Shown here one piece after another: positions 53,305 to 63,020 of a stretch of 64,000 bases of DNA (positions are counted from its first letter, which is position 1; every line of letters starts with the position of its first letter). The notes beneath the pieces are model-generated. The model saw nothing but the letters and a program-made list of their open reading frames with translations, was not told the origin of the DNA and searched no databases. The stretch comes from Nocardia rhamnosiphila NBRC 108938 (GTDB lineage Bacteria; Actinomycetota; Actinomycetes; Mycobacteriales; Mycobacteriaceae). The translations under genes were made by a program, and so were the position numbers. The stretch spans positions 1 to 64,000 of the forward strand of contig NZ_JOAJ01000003.1 of the NCBI RefSeq assembly GCF_000720425.1, read 5' to 3'.

Positions 53305-54288
53305 TCAGGCGGGCTCGTCGAGCCCCGCGGCCGCATATGCCGCCAGGGCGGCATCGGAGCGCTCCCGGACCGCCGCCACCAGATCGGGCGGACCCAGCAC
53401 GGTCACCCCGGATCCGAACCCGAGCGCCAACCGCGCCATCCAGTCCAGTGTGGCGAAACGCATGGTCGCCTCGATACTCCCGTCGGCGTGCACCGCCACC
53501 CGGTGCATCGGATACTGGTCCAGCACCCAGCCGTGATCGGCGGCGATCCGCAGCCGCGCCAACGGGACCGCGGGATCGTCCTGGAACAGATCCAGCCCCG
53601 CCTCCGTATCGCGCGCCTCCCGCGGCGGGCGGGCCGCTTCGTCGAGTTCGGCCGCCGACTCGATGCGGTCGAACCGGAACAGTCGCACCCCCTCGGCCTC
53701 CCGGCACCACGCCTGCAAATAGCTGTTGTCGTCGACGGCGACGATCCGGATGGGATCGACCACCCGGTCCGACACCACATCGCGGCTCGCCGAGTAGTAC
53801 TCCAGTCGCAGCGCCCGGCGCGCCGCCACCGCGGACCGCACCGTGGTCACCGCCGGCGCCTCGGCGGGCAGGTCGCCCACCGGAACGGCCCCCGCGTCCG
53901 CGGCCGGCGCCGCGCCGGAGATCGCCGCCTCGAGCTTGGCGATGGCCGAATGCGCGGCGGTCGGATCCACCATGCCCGGCAGGTCGACGATCGACCGCAG
54001 CGCCACCAGCACCGCCGTCGCCTCGATCGAGGTCAGCCGCAACGGCCGCTCGATCCCCGCGGTAAACGTGACCTGCACGCTCTCCTCCGAAAAGGACAGA
54101 TCGATCAGGTCACCGGGACCGTAGCCGGGCAGCCCGCACATCCAGAGCTGATTCAGATCGGCCATCAACTGCTTGGTCGTGACCCCCAGATCGGCCGCGG
54201 CCTCCGCCGCACTGATCCCCGGATTGGCCACGAAATACGGGACCATGTTCAGCAGCCGCGACAGTCGCGCCGACAACCGCGTGCTCAC
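53305..54288 (-). CDS. pafC: PafC, WYL-domain regulator
   Basis: This 327-residue protein is the PafC half of the PafBC transcriptional activator: a winged helix (LSRLLNMVPYFVANPGISAA), then a WYL domain with LRLEYYSASRDVVSDRVVDP and SYLQAWCREAEGVRLFRFDR. In mycobacteria PafBC drives the LexA-independent DNA-damage response, probably sensing single-stranded DNA through the WYL domains. GTG 54288, seven bases after GGAGG, overlaps the pafB stop (GTGA), so PafB and PafC are made together. Confidence 0.92.
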   Translation of the reverse strand: MSTRLSARLSRLLNMVPYFVANPGISAAEAAADLGVTTKQLMADLNQLWMCGLPGYGPGDLIDLSFSEESVQVTFTAGIERPLRLTSIEATAVLVALRSIVDLPGMVDPTAAHSAIAKLEAAISGAAPAADAGAVPVGDLPAEAPAVTTVRSAVAARRALRLEYYSASRDVVSDRVVDPIRIVAVDDNSYLQAWCREAEGVRLFRFDRIESAAELDEAARPPREARDTEAGLDLFQDDPAVPLARLRIAADHGWVLDQYPMHRVAVHADGSIEATMRFATLDWMARLALGFGSGVTVLGPPDLVAAVRERSDAALAAYAAAGLDEPA

Positions 54289-55280
54289 AACGCCACCTCC
54301 GTCCGGTCGATCACCGAACGCAACCGCGCCACCACATCGGCCCGCAACTCCGCCGGTTCGAGCACCAGCGCATCGGCGCCCAACCCGGTGATCAACCGGG
54401 CCAGCCAATGCTGCGATCGAATCGGCACCTCGAGCACACTGCCCGGCCGTTCACCGACGGTCCGGCTACCCACCACATCGCCGATCCGGCGCAGATCCCG
54501 GCCCCGGCCCTGCGCCACCCAGATGGTCGCCGACCCGGTGACCGGCGCACTACCGGTCACCCGGGTCACGATCTCCCGCAGATCCGTCCCCGCCGGCGGA
54601 TGCACGGCATTACGCGGCCCGTACGCGGTGATCTCCTCCCCGATCCGGGACAACCGGAACGTCCGCACCGCATCCCGGTCACGATCGTGCCCCACCAGAT
54701 ACCAGCGCCCCCGCCACGTCACCACCCCCCAGGGCTCGACATCCCGCATCAGAAACGGCGCGTTACTGGTACCACGATGCTCGAACCGCACCGCCTGCCC
54801 GGCATCGATCGCCGCGAGCAACTTCCCCAGCACCGGCTCGGACCCACGGGTCCGCGCCGGCACCGCCGGAATGGCCGCGAACGCGGTATCGGTCTCCACG
54901 TGCACACCCCCCGCCCGCAATTTCAGCAGCGCCCCCGCCGCGGCCGCCGCCAACTCCGGCGACTCCCACATCTGCAGAGCCACCGCCACCGCCGCCGACT
55001 CCTCACTGGTCAGATCGATATCCGGCAGCTCGTAGGCGTCCCGGTTGATCCGGTAACCCTCCACCGTGGAAAAACGACCGGACGGGCCCACCTCGAGAGG
55101 TATGCCCAGATCCCGGAGCTCGTTCTTGTCCCGCTCGAACATCCGGCTGAACGCCTCGTCGCTGGCACAGTCCTCATAGCCCGCGACACTCTCCCGGATA
55201 CGCTCCGCAGTCAGGAACTGCCGAGTCGACAGCAGCGCGATGACCAGATTCATCAGGCGCTCGACCTTGGATATCGCCAC
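54285..55280 (-). CDS. pafB: PafB, WYL-domain regulator
   Basis: This 331-residue partner of PafC has an N-terminal helix-turn-helix (VERLMNLVIALLSTRQFLTA) and a WYL domain (MRDVEPWGVVTWRGRWYLVG, then HDRDRDAVRTFRLSRI). GTG 55280 is chosen because upstream sequence is Arg-rich and not domain-like. Unlike in M. tuberculosis it is not directly behind pafA: a SUKH-like gene, a terminator and a repeat element lie between. Its promoter is therefore probably in 55281-55588. Confidence 0.92.
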   Translation of the reverse strand: MAISKVERLMNLVIALLSTRQFLTAERIRESVAGYEDCASDEAFSRMFERDKNELRDLGIPLEVGPSGRFSTVEGYRINRDAYELPDIDLTSEESAAVAVALQMWESPELAAAAAGALLKLRAGGVHVETDTAFAAIPAVPARTRGSEPVLGKLLAAIDAGQAVRFEHRGTSNAPFLMRDVEPWGVVTWRGRWYLVGHDRDRDAVRTFRLSRIGEEITAYGPRNAVHPPAGTDLREIVTRVTGSAPVTGSATIWVAQGRGRDLRRIGDVVGSRTVGERPGSVLEVPIRSQHWLARLITGLGADALVLEPAELRADVVARLRSVIDRTEVAL

Positions 55281-55429
55281 CCGAGCAGGATAATGCAGTG
55301 TCTGTTTGCGGCGCCTCCGGCGCCGCGGGTCGAGGCCCTGTGACCCCGATTCTTCCCTCCTCCGCGCAGTCGCTACGCTCCTTCGCTGCGTCGGTCCAGA
55401 CTCGGGGGCGGGCCCCGAGCACTGAGGCA

Positions 55430-55519
55430 GACCATCCGGAGCAGACAGAAGGTGCCTGCTGTCGTGCGCCTCGACCGGCCTCGGGAGGCTCACGTCACTG
55501 TAAGCGCTCAATGGTCACC
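55430..55519 (-). repeat. 90-bp element copy A, upstream of pafB
   Basis: Ninety bases match 57879-57968 without gaps at about 72 of 90 positions. Best conserved is CATTGAGC-R-CTTACAGTG followed by GTGAGCCTCCC (minus-strand reading). Its near edge is 150 bp before the pafB start; copy B is 152 bp before pafA. The remaining 55281-55588 region shows no gene and contains only a GC-rich Arg-coding-like stretch. Confidence 0.65.
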
Positions 55520-55588
55520 GGTCTCTGAACTGTTGACTGCACACGCTCAGACCTCGTCCGCTCCGAGTCCGGCGGGAAAGCGATCGGT

Positions 55589-56224
55589 TTACTGGTCTGC
55601 GGTCGACGAAACCTTCCGGCGATCGGCCAGGTAGTCGCGGACCGCCGGAGAGAAGTCGACCTCGTCCAGTTCGTCGTAAACGACTTCGAACCAGGCCGTG
55701 TTCTCGACCCAGAACCGGTAAAGGAACCGCTCGAAATCGTCGGCCACCAAGATCAGCGCGGAGTTCAGGTGTGCGACGGACGGCACAGGTCCGTCGTCAC
55801 AGTACCGTTCGCCGGCAGCGACAACCTGGTGGGTGCCGTCGGACAAAATGTGCAGGTACCACAGCACACAGTCCTGTGAATCGGCGAGAAACCGGACGAG
55901 GCGGTCGCCGTCACCGTACGGACCGGGGATGGTCGAGGCGCTGACATCCCAATAGCAGTCGGTGCACGACGGGATGGCCTGTTGCAGCTCGGGCCGATCG
56001 AAGAAGGCGGCGAAAACAGCCGGGACCTGGCCCCGCAGCGCTTTCGGCAGCGAGTCGGCGCCGACACTTGCACGGACCTCGTCCCGTACCAGCCAACCGA
56101 ACGTTCCGTCGAAAATGCGATCGGGCAAGGCCGGGAGCGCCTCGACCGCGTAGTGATCGTAGGTGCTGTCGCACGGGCGATAGGGGCCGAGATCGGTACC
56201 GATCCAACTCATCCGAAGATCCAT
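55589..56224 (-). CDS. SUKH/SMI1-like protein between pafA and pafB
   Basis: This protein of about 211 residues starts at ATG 56224 (or 225 residues from GTG 56266). The C-terminal part (ILVADDFERFLYRFWVENTA) and the central DSQDCVLWYLHILSDG are like SMI1/KNR4 (SUKH) proteins, many of which act as immunity proteins to polymorphic toxins. No toxin gene is adjacent. It is inserted between pafA and pafB, which are neighbours in most relatives, so it is probably a later arrival. Family assignment is tentative. Confidence 0.6.
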   Translation of the reverse strand: MDLRMSWIGTDLGPYRPCDSTYDHYAVEALPALPDRIFDGTFGWLVRDEVRASVGADSLPKALRGQVPAVFAAFFDRPELQQAIPSCTDCYWDVSASTIPGPYGDGDRLVRFLADSQDCVLWYLHILSDGTHQVVAAGERYCDDGPVPSVAHLNSALILVADDFERFLYRFWVENTAWFEVVYDELDEVDFSPAVRDYLADRRKVSSTADQ

Positions 56225-56326
56225 TGGGCGCACGCTAGTGCCGAGCACCGACACGTGAGAATTCACGCGGCAAATTTCGTACGCGTCCCGGGCGATGGGA
56301 AATTCGGCGGATCGACGGCAGACGAC

Positions 56327-56361
56327 CCCCGGCGCCGACCGGCCTGGGGTCGGCGCCGGGG
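56327..56361 (-). terminator. Strong hairpin after pafA
   Basis: CCCCGGCGCCGACC (56327-56340) and GGTCGGCGCCGGGG (56348-56361) form a perfect 14-bp stem with a 7-base loop, 8 bases after the pafA stop. It should end the pafA transcript and separate it from the SUKH-like gene and pafBC. Confidence 0.72.
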
Positions 56362-56368
56362 ACGCGGC

Positions 56369-57727
56369 CTACATCGAAGCGATGAGGCGATCCACTCGCT
56401 CGTCCACCGAGCGGAACGGGTCCTTGCACAGCACGGTGCGCTGGGCCTGGTCGTTCAACTTCAGGTGGACCCAGTCGACCGTGAAGTCCCGGCCGGCCGC
56501 CTGGGCGGCGGTGATGAAATCACCGCGCAGTTTCGCCCGGGTGGTCTGCGGTGGGGTGTCGACGGCGGTGTCGACCGCGTCGTCCTCGGTGATCCGCTTG
56601 GCCAGACCCTTACGCTGCAGCAGGTCGAAGACGCCGCGGCCGCGTTTGATGTCGTGGTAGGCCAGGTCCAGCTGGGCGATCTTGGGATCGGACAGCTCCA
56701 TGCTGTACCGGTCCTGGTAGCGCTGGAACAGTTTGCGCTTGATCACCCAGTCGATCTCGGTGTCGACCTTGGCGAAATCCTGCGACTCCACCGCGTCCAG
56801 GGTGCGGCCCCACAGATCGACCACCTGATCGACCTGCGGGTCACGGTCCCGATTGCGCAGATGCTCCACGGCGCGGGCGTAGTACTCGCGCTGGATGTCC
56901 AGGGCGCTGGCCTGCCGGCCACCCGCCAACCGCACCGGACGGCGGCCGGTGAGGTCGTGGCTGACCTCGCGGATCGCCCGGATGGGATTGTCCAGCGCGA
57001 AATCGCGGAACGACACTCCGGCCTCGATCATCTCCAGCACCAGGGCGGCGGTGCCGACCTTGAGCATGGTGGTGGTCTCGGCCATATTGGAATCGCCCAC
57101 GATCACGTGCAGGCGCCGATACTTCTCGGCGTCGGCATGCGGCTCGTCCCGGGTGTTGATGATCGGACGCGAGCGGGTGGTCGCCGAGGAGACGCCCTCC
57201 CAGATGTGCTCGGCCCGCTGCGACAGGCAGAAGGTGGCCGCCTTCGGCGTCTGCAGCACCTTGCCGGCCCCGCAGATCAACTGCCGGGTCACCAGGAACG
57301 GCAGCAGCACGTCGGAGATGCGGGAGAACTCGCCGGCCCGCACGACCAGGAAGTTCTCGTGGCAGCCGTAGGAGTTGCCCGCCGAATCGGTGTTGTTCTT
57401 GAACAGGTAGATGTCCCCGCCGATACCCTCCTCCGCGAGGCGCTGCTCGGCGTCGATGAGCAGCTCCTCCAGTACTCGCTCCCCGGCCCGGTCATGGGTG
57501 ACCAGCTGGACCAGGCTGTCGCATTCGGCGGTGGCGTACTCCGGATGCGAACCGACGTCGAGGTAGAGCCGGGCGCCGTTTCGCAGGAACACATTGGAGC
57601 TGCGCCCCCAGGAAACCACCCGGCGGAACAGATACCGGGCCACCTCGTCGGGGCTGAGCCGGCGGTGTCCGTGAAAGGTGCACGTCACACCGAATTCGGT
57701 CTCGATCCCCATAATTCGTCGCTGCAC
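56369..57727 (-). CDS. pafA: Pup-protein ligase PafA
   Basis: This 452-residue enzyme uses ATP to join the C-terminal glutamate of Pup to lysines of target proteins. It is the same length as mycobacterial PafA and begins [20 protein letters not shown], with the conserved YKNN-type segment [20 protein letters not shown] and [20 protein letters not shown]. The glutamine-synthetase-like fold and metal-binding glutamates (IETEFG) are intact. GTG 57727 is the start. A terminator follows and repeat element B precedes. Confidence 0.96.
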   Translation of the reverse strand: MQRRIMGIETEFGVTCTFHGHRRLSPDEVARYLFRRVVSWGRSSNVFLRNGARLYLDVGSHPEYATAECDSLVQLVTHDRAGERVLEELLIDAEQRLAEEGIGGDIYLFKNNTDSAGNSYGCHENFLVVRAGEFSRISDVLLPFLVTRQLICGAGKVLQTPKAATFCLSQRAEHIWEGVSSATTRSRPIINTRDEPHADAEKYRRLHVIVGDSNMAETTTMLKVGTAALVLEMIEAGVSFRDFALDNPIRAIREVSHDLTGRRPVRLAGGRQASALDIQREYYARAVEHLRNRDRDPQVDQVVDLWGRTLDAVESQDFAKVDTEIDWVIKRKLFQRYQDRYSMELSDPKIAQLDLAYHDIKRGRGVFDLLQRKGLAKRITEDDAVDTAVDTPPQTTRAKLRGDFITAAQAAGRDFTVDWVHLKLNDQAQRTVLCKDPFRSVDERVDRLIASM

Positions 57728-57878
57728 ACTATCGAGGTTACAGCGCGGAGAGATTCCTGCGGGTCAGTGCGGAAAACCCGATGTATACGGCTTGGCAACG
57801 ATTAGGTCGGCGATCGTTCTGCGCCCATTTGCCCCGCCTCCGCGAGGTGGGTCAGGGGCCGCTCCGAATATGGATTCC

Positions 57879-57968
57879 GATCATCCCGAGAAGACCCAAG
57901 GTGCGCGCACACGTGCGCCTTGACCGACCGGGGGAGGCTCACAGCACTGTAAGTGCTCAATGGTCGCC
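57879..57968 (-). repeat. 90-bp element copy B, upstream of pafA
   Basis: Ungapped partner of 55430-55519 at about 80% identity, in the same orientation and at nearly the same distance (152 bp) from the pafA start. It lies in the 379-base gene-free stretch between pafA and prcA, which also has a tandem repeat and a terminator. Nothing in it reads as a conserved protein. Confidence 0.65.
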
Positions 57969-57974
57969 AATCCA

Positions 57975-58016
57975 TGGACGGCCAACCGCACGTCGTGGAC
58001 GGCCAACCGCACGTCG
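57975..58016. repeat. 21-bp perfect tandem duplication
   Basis: TGGACGGCCAACCGCACGTCG occurs twice in direct succession (57975-57995 and 57996-58016), followed by a partial CACGTCGCA. It sits between element B and the prcA terminator. Confidence 0.7.
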
Positions 58017-58041
58017 CACGTCGCATATCACATCTCACGTG

Positions 58042-58075
58042 AACGGGTCGCGCACCGTTGTCGGTGCGCGACCCG
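58042..58075 (-). terminator. Strong hairpin after prcA
   Basis: ACGGGTCGCGCACCG (58042-58056), loop TTGT, CGGTGCGCGACCCGT (58061-58075): a perfect 15-bp stem 31 bases after the prcA stop, ending the pup-prcB-prcA transcript. Confidence 0.75.
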
Positions 58076-58106
58076 TGAATACCCGTCCGGCGCGGAGCCG
58101 GCCTGT

Positions 58107-58859
58107 TCAGTCCGGCTTGCCGCCGGTTTCCGGCTCCGCCGGGCCGGCCTCACCCGCCGAGCCCAGCAGCTCTTCGAGGGAGGCGCGGCCGATCCGGCGG
58201 AACGCCCGCCGCGGCCGCGCCTGCTCCAGGGTGGCGACCTCCAGCGAGCCGACCCCGAGGGTCCGCTTGTCCTTGTCCGCGCCTTCGCTGGACTGCAGCG
58301 CTTCCACCGCGACCCGGATCGCCCCGGCCAGGTCCAGCCCCCGCCGGTAGGACTCTTTCAGCGCGCTGACGATGGGTTCGGTGGTACCGCCCATCACCAC
58401 GTATTCACGCTCGTCGACGATCGACCCGTCGAAGGTGATCCGGTAGAGGACCGATTCGGGCTCCTGGTCCGAATAGCTCACCTCGGCGACGCAGATTTCC
58501 ACCTCGTAGGGTTTGAGCTGATCGGTGAAGATCGAGCCCAGCGTCTGGGCGTAGGCGTTGGCCAGCGCCCGGCCGGTGACATCGCGGCGGTCGTACTGGT
58601 AGCCGCGCAGATCGGCCTGCAGGATGCCGCCCCGGCGCAGGTTCTCGAATTCGTTGTATTTGCCGACGGCGGCGAAACCGGTCCGGTCGTAGAGTTCGCT
58701 GACCTTGTGCAGGGTCGCCGACGGATTCTCCGCCACGAACACCACACCCTGGTCGTAGGCGAGCACCACGACACTGCGCCCCCGGGCGATACCTTTGCGC
58801 GCGAGCTCGGTCTTGTCGCGCATGATCTGCTCGGCGGACGCATACAGCGGCAGGGTCAT
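58107..58859 (-). CDS. prcA: 20S proteasome alpha subunit PrcA
   Basis: This 250-residue protein forms the outer rings and gate of the actinobacterial 20S proteasome. It starts [20 protein letters not shown] with the alpha-type N-terminal helix and gating residues, and has [19 protein letters not shown] and [14 protein letters not shown]. The C-terminal 40 residues are polar and Pro/Glu-rich. ATG 58859 overlaps the prcB stop (ATGA). Confidence 0.96.
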   Translation of the reverse strand: MTLPLYASAEQIMRDKTELARKGIARGRSVVVLAYDQGVVFVAENPSATLHKVSELYDRTGFAAVGKYNEFENLRRGGILQADLRGYQYDRRDVTGRALANAYAQTLGSIFTDQLKPYEVEICVAEVSYSDQEPESVLYRITFDGSIVDEREYVVMGGTTEPIVSALKESYRRGLDLAGAIRVAVEALQSSEGADKDKRTLGVGSLEVATLEQARPRRAFRRIGRASLEELLGSAGEAGPAEPETGGKPD

Positions 58860-59728
58860 GCCCGGGCGCTCCCTTCCTCTGCGGCCTGGCGGTCGGCGGC
58901 GATACCGCGCGCGATCTCCTCGAGCCGGGATTCGGCCACCTCGACGGCGCCCTCGTCATCGATCAGGATCGCGGTCGGGTAGATCCCGCGCAGCAGATCC
59001 GGCCCGCCGGTGGCGGTATCGTCGTCGGACGCGTCCACCAGGGCCTCGACCGCGATCCGCAGGGCGCGGTCGGCACCGATCCCCTTGGAATACAGCTTCT
59101 TCAGCGAGGTCCGCGCGAACATGGAGCCGGAGCCGACAGCGGTGAATCCGAACCGCTCCTCGCTGCGCCCGCCCACCACGTCGTAGGAGACGATGCGCCC
59201 GGCCCGGTCCGGATCGGTGGCCTGCTGGTCGTAGCCGACCAGCAGCGGCACCACCGCCAGGCCCTGCATGGCGGCCGGCAGGTTGTCGCGCACCATCTTC
59301 GACAGTTTGTTGGCCTTGCCGTCGAAGGTGAGGGAAACGCCTTCGATCTTCTCGTAGTGCTCGAGTTCCACCGCGAACAGGCGGACCAGTTCGATGGCCA
59401 TGCCCACGGTCCCGGCGATACCGGTCGCCGAGTAGGTATCGGTGATATGGACCTTCTCCACATCGCGACCCGCCAGCAGATTGCCCTGGGTGGAGCGCCG
59501 GTCACCGGCGATCAGGACACCGCCGCGATAGGACACCGCGACCACGGTGGTGCCGTGCGGTGCGATATCCCCCGCGGCACCGCCGCCGGGGTTTCCGGCG
59601 GCGGTGGGCTGGCTCAGGGCGGCGAATCCGCTACCCGGCAGGAGATCCGGGGCGTGTTGCCGCAGATGTTCGGAAAAGGACGAGAGGGCGTACCCCAGTT
59701 GGAGACGCAAGGGGTCACCTGCGGTCAC
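58856..59728 (-). CDS. prcB: 20S proteasome beta subunit PrcB
   Basis: This 290-residue catalytic subunit carries a 59-residue propeptide; self-cleavage at [13 protein letters not shown] would expose the catalytic Thr60. Mature features include [10 protein letters not shown] (active-site Asp and Arg region) and [20 protein letters not shown] with the Lys. The GTG start overlaps the pup stop (GTGA). Assembly with PrcA gives the protease for pupylated proteins. Confidence 0.96.
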   Translation of the reverse strand: MTAGDPLRLQLGYALSSFSEHLRQHAPDLLPGSGFAALSQPTAAGNPGGGAAGDIAPHGTTVVAVSYRGGVLIAGDRRSTQGNLLAGRDVEKVHITDTYSATGIAGTVGMAIELVRLFAVELEHYEKIEGVSLTFDGKANKLSKMVRDNLPAAMQGLAVVPLLVGYDQQATDPDRAGRIVSYDVVGGRSEERFGFTAVGSGSMFARTSLKKLYSKGIGADRALRIAVEALVDASDDDTATGGPDLLRGIYPTAILIDDEGAVEVAESRLEEIARGIAADRQAAEEGSARA

Positions 59729-59919
59729 TGGCCACCTTTCTGCACGTAGGCACGAACGAAGTCTTCGGCGTTCTCTTCGAGCACATCGTCGATCTCGTCG
59801 AGCAGGTCGTCGGTGTCCTCCGCCAGCTTCTCGCGCCGCTCCTGACCCGCGGCGTCTACGCCGTCGACGCCTTCGTCATCGTCGCCGCCCCCGGCGCGTT
59901 TGGTCTGCTCTTGTGCCAT
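59725..59919 (-). CDS. pup: Prokaryotic ubiquitin-like protein Pup
   Basis: This 64-residue, mostly disordered protein tags substrates for the proteasome. ATG 59919 gives [20 protein letters not shown]; the helix [20 protein letters not shown] binds the Mpa/ARC coiled coil, and the end YVQKGGQ has the C-terminal Gln that Dop must deamidate. Its stop overlaps prcB. A 165-bp gap separates it from dop. Confidence 0.96.
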   Translation of the reverse strand: MAQEQTKRAGGGDDDEGVDGVDAAGQERREKLAEDTDDLLDEIDDVLEENAEDFVRAYVQKGGQ

Positions 59920-60084
59920 CGCAGCCGACCTCCTCTGTTTCCACCGACCGGCCGCGCTCGCGTACCGGACGAATCGTGAGCACCCCTGTGCTCGTTCTTC
60001 AACACTACCCAGCCGGGACGACACGTAGTCGGATTACGTCCCACCCCGGTGGCCGAGACCTGCGGGGGCCTTTCCGGTGAACAC

Positions 60085-61584
60085 TCAGGTGGTGAGCTGT
60101 CGCACCAGGTCAGCGGCAGTATCTACACCGTCGAGAAGTTTTCCGACGTGCGCCTTGGTGCCGCGGCGGGGCTCCAGGGTGGGAATGCGGACCAGCGAAT
60201 CACCGCCCAGGTCGAAGATCACCGAGTCCCAGCTCGCGGCGGCGATATCGGCGCCGAACCGGCGCAGGCATTCCCCGCGGAAGTAGGCCCGGGTATCGGT
60301 GGGCGGTTTGGTCATGGCGTCGAGCACCTGCTGTTCGGTGACGAGCCGCTTCATGGACCCGCGCGCCACCAGCCGGTTGTACAGGCCCTTGTCCAGGCGC
60401 ACATCCGAGTACTGCAGATCCATCAGATGCAGTTTCGGGGCCGCCCAGCCCAGGCCCTCACGGCTGCGCATCCCTTCGAGCAGGCGCAGCTTGGCCGGCC
60501 AGTCCAGCAGGTCGGCGCATTCCATCGGATCGCGTTCCAGCAGATCCAGCACCATCGACCAGTTGTCGAGCACATCGCGCACCCGCTCGTCGTCGTTACC
60601 CTGCTCCTCGACGAACTTCGCGACCCGTTCGTGGTAGAGCCGCTGGATCGCCAGCCCGGTGAGTTCCCGGCCGTCGGCCAGGGCGACCGTGGCGCGGAGG
60701 GTGGGGTCGTGGCTGATGGTGTGGACCGCGGTGACCGGGCGGGCCAATTGCAGATCGGACAGATCGGCGCCGGATTCGATCAGGTCCAGCACCAGCGCGG
60801 TGGTGCCGACCTTCAGATAGGTCGACATCTCGGCCAGATTGGCGTCCCCGATGATGACATGGAGACGGCGATACTTGTCGGCGTCGGCGTGCGGTTCGTC
60901 GCGGGTGTTGATGATCCCGCGTTTGAGCGTGGTCTCCAGCCCCACCTCGACCTCGATGTAGTCCGAGCGCTGCGAGAGCTGGTAGCCCGCGTTGTCACCG
61001 GACTGCCCGATCCCGACCCGGCCGGACCCGCAGATCACCTGCCGCGAGACGAAGAACGGGGTGAGCCCGAGAATCACCGCGTTGAACGGGGTTTCGCGGC
61101 TCATCAGGTAATTCTCGTGGGTGCCGTAGGAGGCGCCCTTACCGTCGACATTGTTCTTGTACAGCTGCATCCGGGGTGCTCCGGGAACGCTGGACGCGTG
61201 CCGGGCGGCCGCCTCCATCACCCGTTCGCCGGCCTTGTCCCAGATCACCGCGTCGAGCGGATCGGTGACCTCCGGCGCGGAATATTCCGGATGCGCGTGG
61301 TCGACGTAGAGGCGGGCGCCGTTGGTGAGGATCATATTCGCCGCGCCGACCTCGTCGGCATCGATCACCGGCGCCGGACCGTTCATCCGGCTCAGATCGA
61401 AACCGCGGGCATCACGCAGGGGCGACTCGACCTCGTAGTCCCATCGGGTGCGCTTGGCGCGCGGCACCCCCTCGGCCGCGGCATAGGCCAGAACCGCCTG
61501 GGTAGAGGTGAGGATCGGGTTGGCCGACGGCTCGGTGGGGGTGGAGATCCCGTATTCGACCTCGATACCGATGATGCGCTGCAT
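60085..61584 (-). CDS. dop: Pup deamidase/depupylase Dop
   Basis: This 499-residue PafA homologue deamidates the Pup C-terminal Gln and removes Pup from substrates. It starts [20 protein letters not shown]. It has the Dop-loop region ([20 protein letters not shown]) absent from PafA, plus [20 protein letters not shown] and [23 protein letters not shown] 61584 fits the family. It heads the dop-pup-prcBA order seen in relatives. Confidence 0.95.
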   Translation of the reverse strand: MQRIIGIEVEYGISTPTEPSANPILTSTQAVLAYAAAEGVPRAKRTRWDYEVESPLRDARGFDLSRMNGPAPVIDADEVGAANMILTNGARLYVDHAHPEYSAPEVTDPLDAVIWDKAGERVMEAAARHASSVPGAPRMQLYKNNVDGKGASYGTHENYLMSRETPFNAVILGLTPFFVSRQVICGSGRVGIGQSGDNAGYQLSQRSDYIEVEVGLETTLKRGIINTRDEPHADADKYRRLHVIIGDANLAEMSTYLKVGTTALVLDLIESGADLSDLQLARPVTAVHTISHDPTLRATVALADGRELTGLAIQRLYHERVAKFVEEQGNDDERVRDVLDNWSMVLDLLERDPMECADLLDWPAKLRLLEGMRSREGLGWAAPKLHLMDLQYSDVRLDKGLYNRLVARGSMKRLVTEQQVLDAMTKPPTDTRAYFRGECLRRFGADIAAASWDSVIFDLGGDSLVRIPTLEPRRGTKAHVGKLLDGVDTAADLVRQLTT

Positions 61585-61676
61585 GGGTTCGAGCGTAGGC
61601 GACGGACGGCGAATCATCCGTCGAGTGGTACTCCCGGCCGATGCCGTGGCGTAGCCCGCGACCACATGCTCTGACC

Positions 61677-62864
61677 ATGACCCGCACCGTCGCCGACCCT
61701 CTCTCCCCCGGCCCGAATCCGCCGCGGCCGCCTCGGCTCGCGGCCCTGGATGTACTGCGCGGAATCGCGATCCTGGGCACGCTGGGCACCAATGTCTGGA
61801 TCCTGACCGACCCCGAGGGCCTGAGCGGATATCTGCACCGGATCTCGATGTCCCCCACCGACGGCTGGATGTGGGCCGAGAAGGTATTGCAACAACTGGC
61901 CCAGGGCAAATTCCTGGGTCTGCTCACGGTGATGTTCGGGATCGGCCTGGCCATCCAGCAGACCTCGGCCCGCCGAGCCGGGCGCCCCTGGCCGGGCGGA
62001 TACCCCTGGCGCGCCGCACTGCTGTTCCTCGACGGCCTGCTCAATTTCCTCCTGATCGCCGAATTCGACGTTCTCATGGGGTACGCCGTGACGGCGGCGA
62101 TCGTCGCGTTCCTGCTCACGCGCAGCGGGCGGGCACAGGGCCGGTGGCTCTACGCGATGCTCGGCGTGCACCTCACCCTGATCGCGCTCTACGCCGTCTC
62201 GCTGGTCCTGGCGGAGCCTGCCGCCCCCGGGAAGCGGGCGCCGCTGTCCCCGAACCCCTACGCCGACGGCTCGTTCTGGGATCTGGTGCTGTTCCGGGCC
62301 GAGCACGCACTGGCGTTCCGCGTGGAAACGATCGTCATCCTGCCGCTGTCGATCGTGCTGTTCCTGGTGGGCGCGCGCCTGTTCCATGCCGGTGTGTTCC
62401 TGCCCGAAGGAGCGCGCCTGCGGCGCCGGCTCCTGCTCGTGGGTTTCGGCGTGGCCGCGCCGATCGATCTGCTGGCCGGTCTGGCCGGCGGCGGCGACCT
62501 GGTGCTGATCACCCGCTATGTGGTGGCACCGGTGGTCTCGCTGGGCATCCTGGCGCTGGTCGCCGAGTTCTACGTGCGCCGCGCGCGCACCGGTTTCGCC
62601 GGACGCCGGCTGAGCGAGATCGGCCGGGCCGCGCTGAGCTGCTACATCTTGCAGAATCTGGTGGCGTCGATCCTCTGCTACGGCTGGGGGTTCGGGCTGG
62701 CCGCGCGGTTCGCCCCGGAAGCCCGGGTGCCGTTCACCGTCGCCGTCTACGTGACCGTGTGCGCGGTGATCGCACTGTTCGCGCACTGCTGGCTGCGCCG
62801 GTTCGAACGCGGTCCGGTGGAGTGGCTGTGGCATTCGAGCTACCGGCTCCTGAATCGGGCATAG
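61677..62864 (+). CDS. DUF418-family membrane protein
   Basis: This 395-residue protein has about ten membrane segments: the N-terminal [19 protein letters not shown] and the C-terminal DUF418 domain with [29 protein letters not shown] and [15 protein letters not shown]. The family is related to acyltransferase-3-like membrane proteins and its biochemical role is unknown. It is divergent from dop, with 92 bp between starts. Confidence 0.85.
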   Translation: MTRTVADPLSPGPNPPRPPRLAALDVLRGIAILGTLGTNVWILTDPEGLSGYLHRISMSPTDGWMWAEKVLQQLAQGKFLGLLTVMFGIGLAIQQTSARRAGRPWPGGYPWRAALLFLDGLLNFLLIAEFDVLMGYAVTAAIVAFLLTRSGRAQGRWLYAMLGVHLTLIALYAVSLVLAEPAAPGKRAPLSPNPYADGSFWDLVLFRAEHALAFRVETIVILPLSIVLFLVGARLFHAGVFLPEGARLRRRLLLVGFGVAAPIDLLAGLAGGGDLVLITRYVVAPVVSLGILALVAEFYVRRARTGFAGRRLSEIGRAALSCYILQNLVASILCYGWGFGLAARFAPEARVPFTVAVYVTVCAVIALFAHCWLRRFERGPVEWLWHSSYRLLNRA

Positions 62865-63020
62865 CCGCCGTGCTGCGCTGATACGCCTGCCACAGTGAGC
62901 AGACACACCCGGTCGCGGTACCGCTCCGCGCCCGGGTAGCTGCCACCATTGACCCGGCCGTAACGGCAGACGACCGGCCCGTGCACCCGGGCCGGGACCG
63001 CAGCTTCGACGGAGGACACG

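Noticed and set aside
57975..58016. The 21-bp tandem repeat as the start of a CRISPR array
   Set aside because: There are only two units with no spacers between them and no cas genes.
60049..61674. Long plus-strand frame opposite dop
   Set aside because: It is antisense to dop, has the Gly/Arg/Asp/His-rich composition of a high-GC shadow and no recognisable domain. The same applies to frames opposite cobN, helY and pafA.
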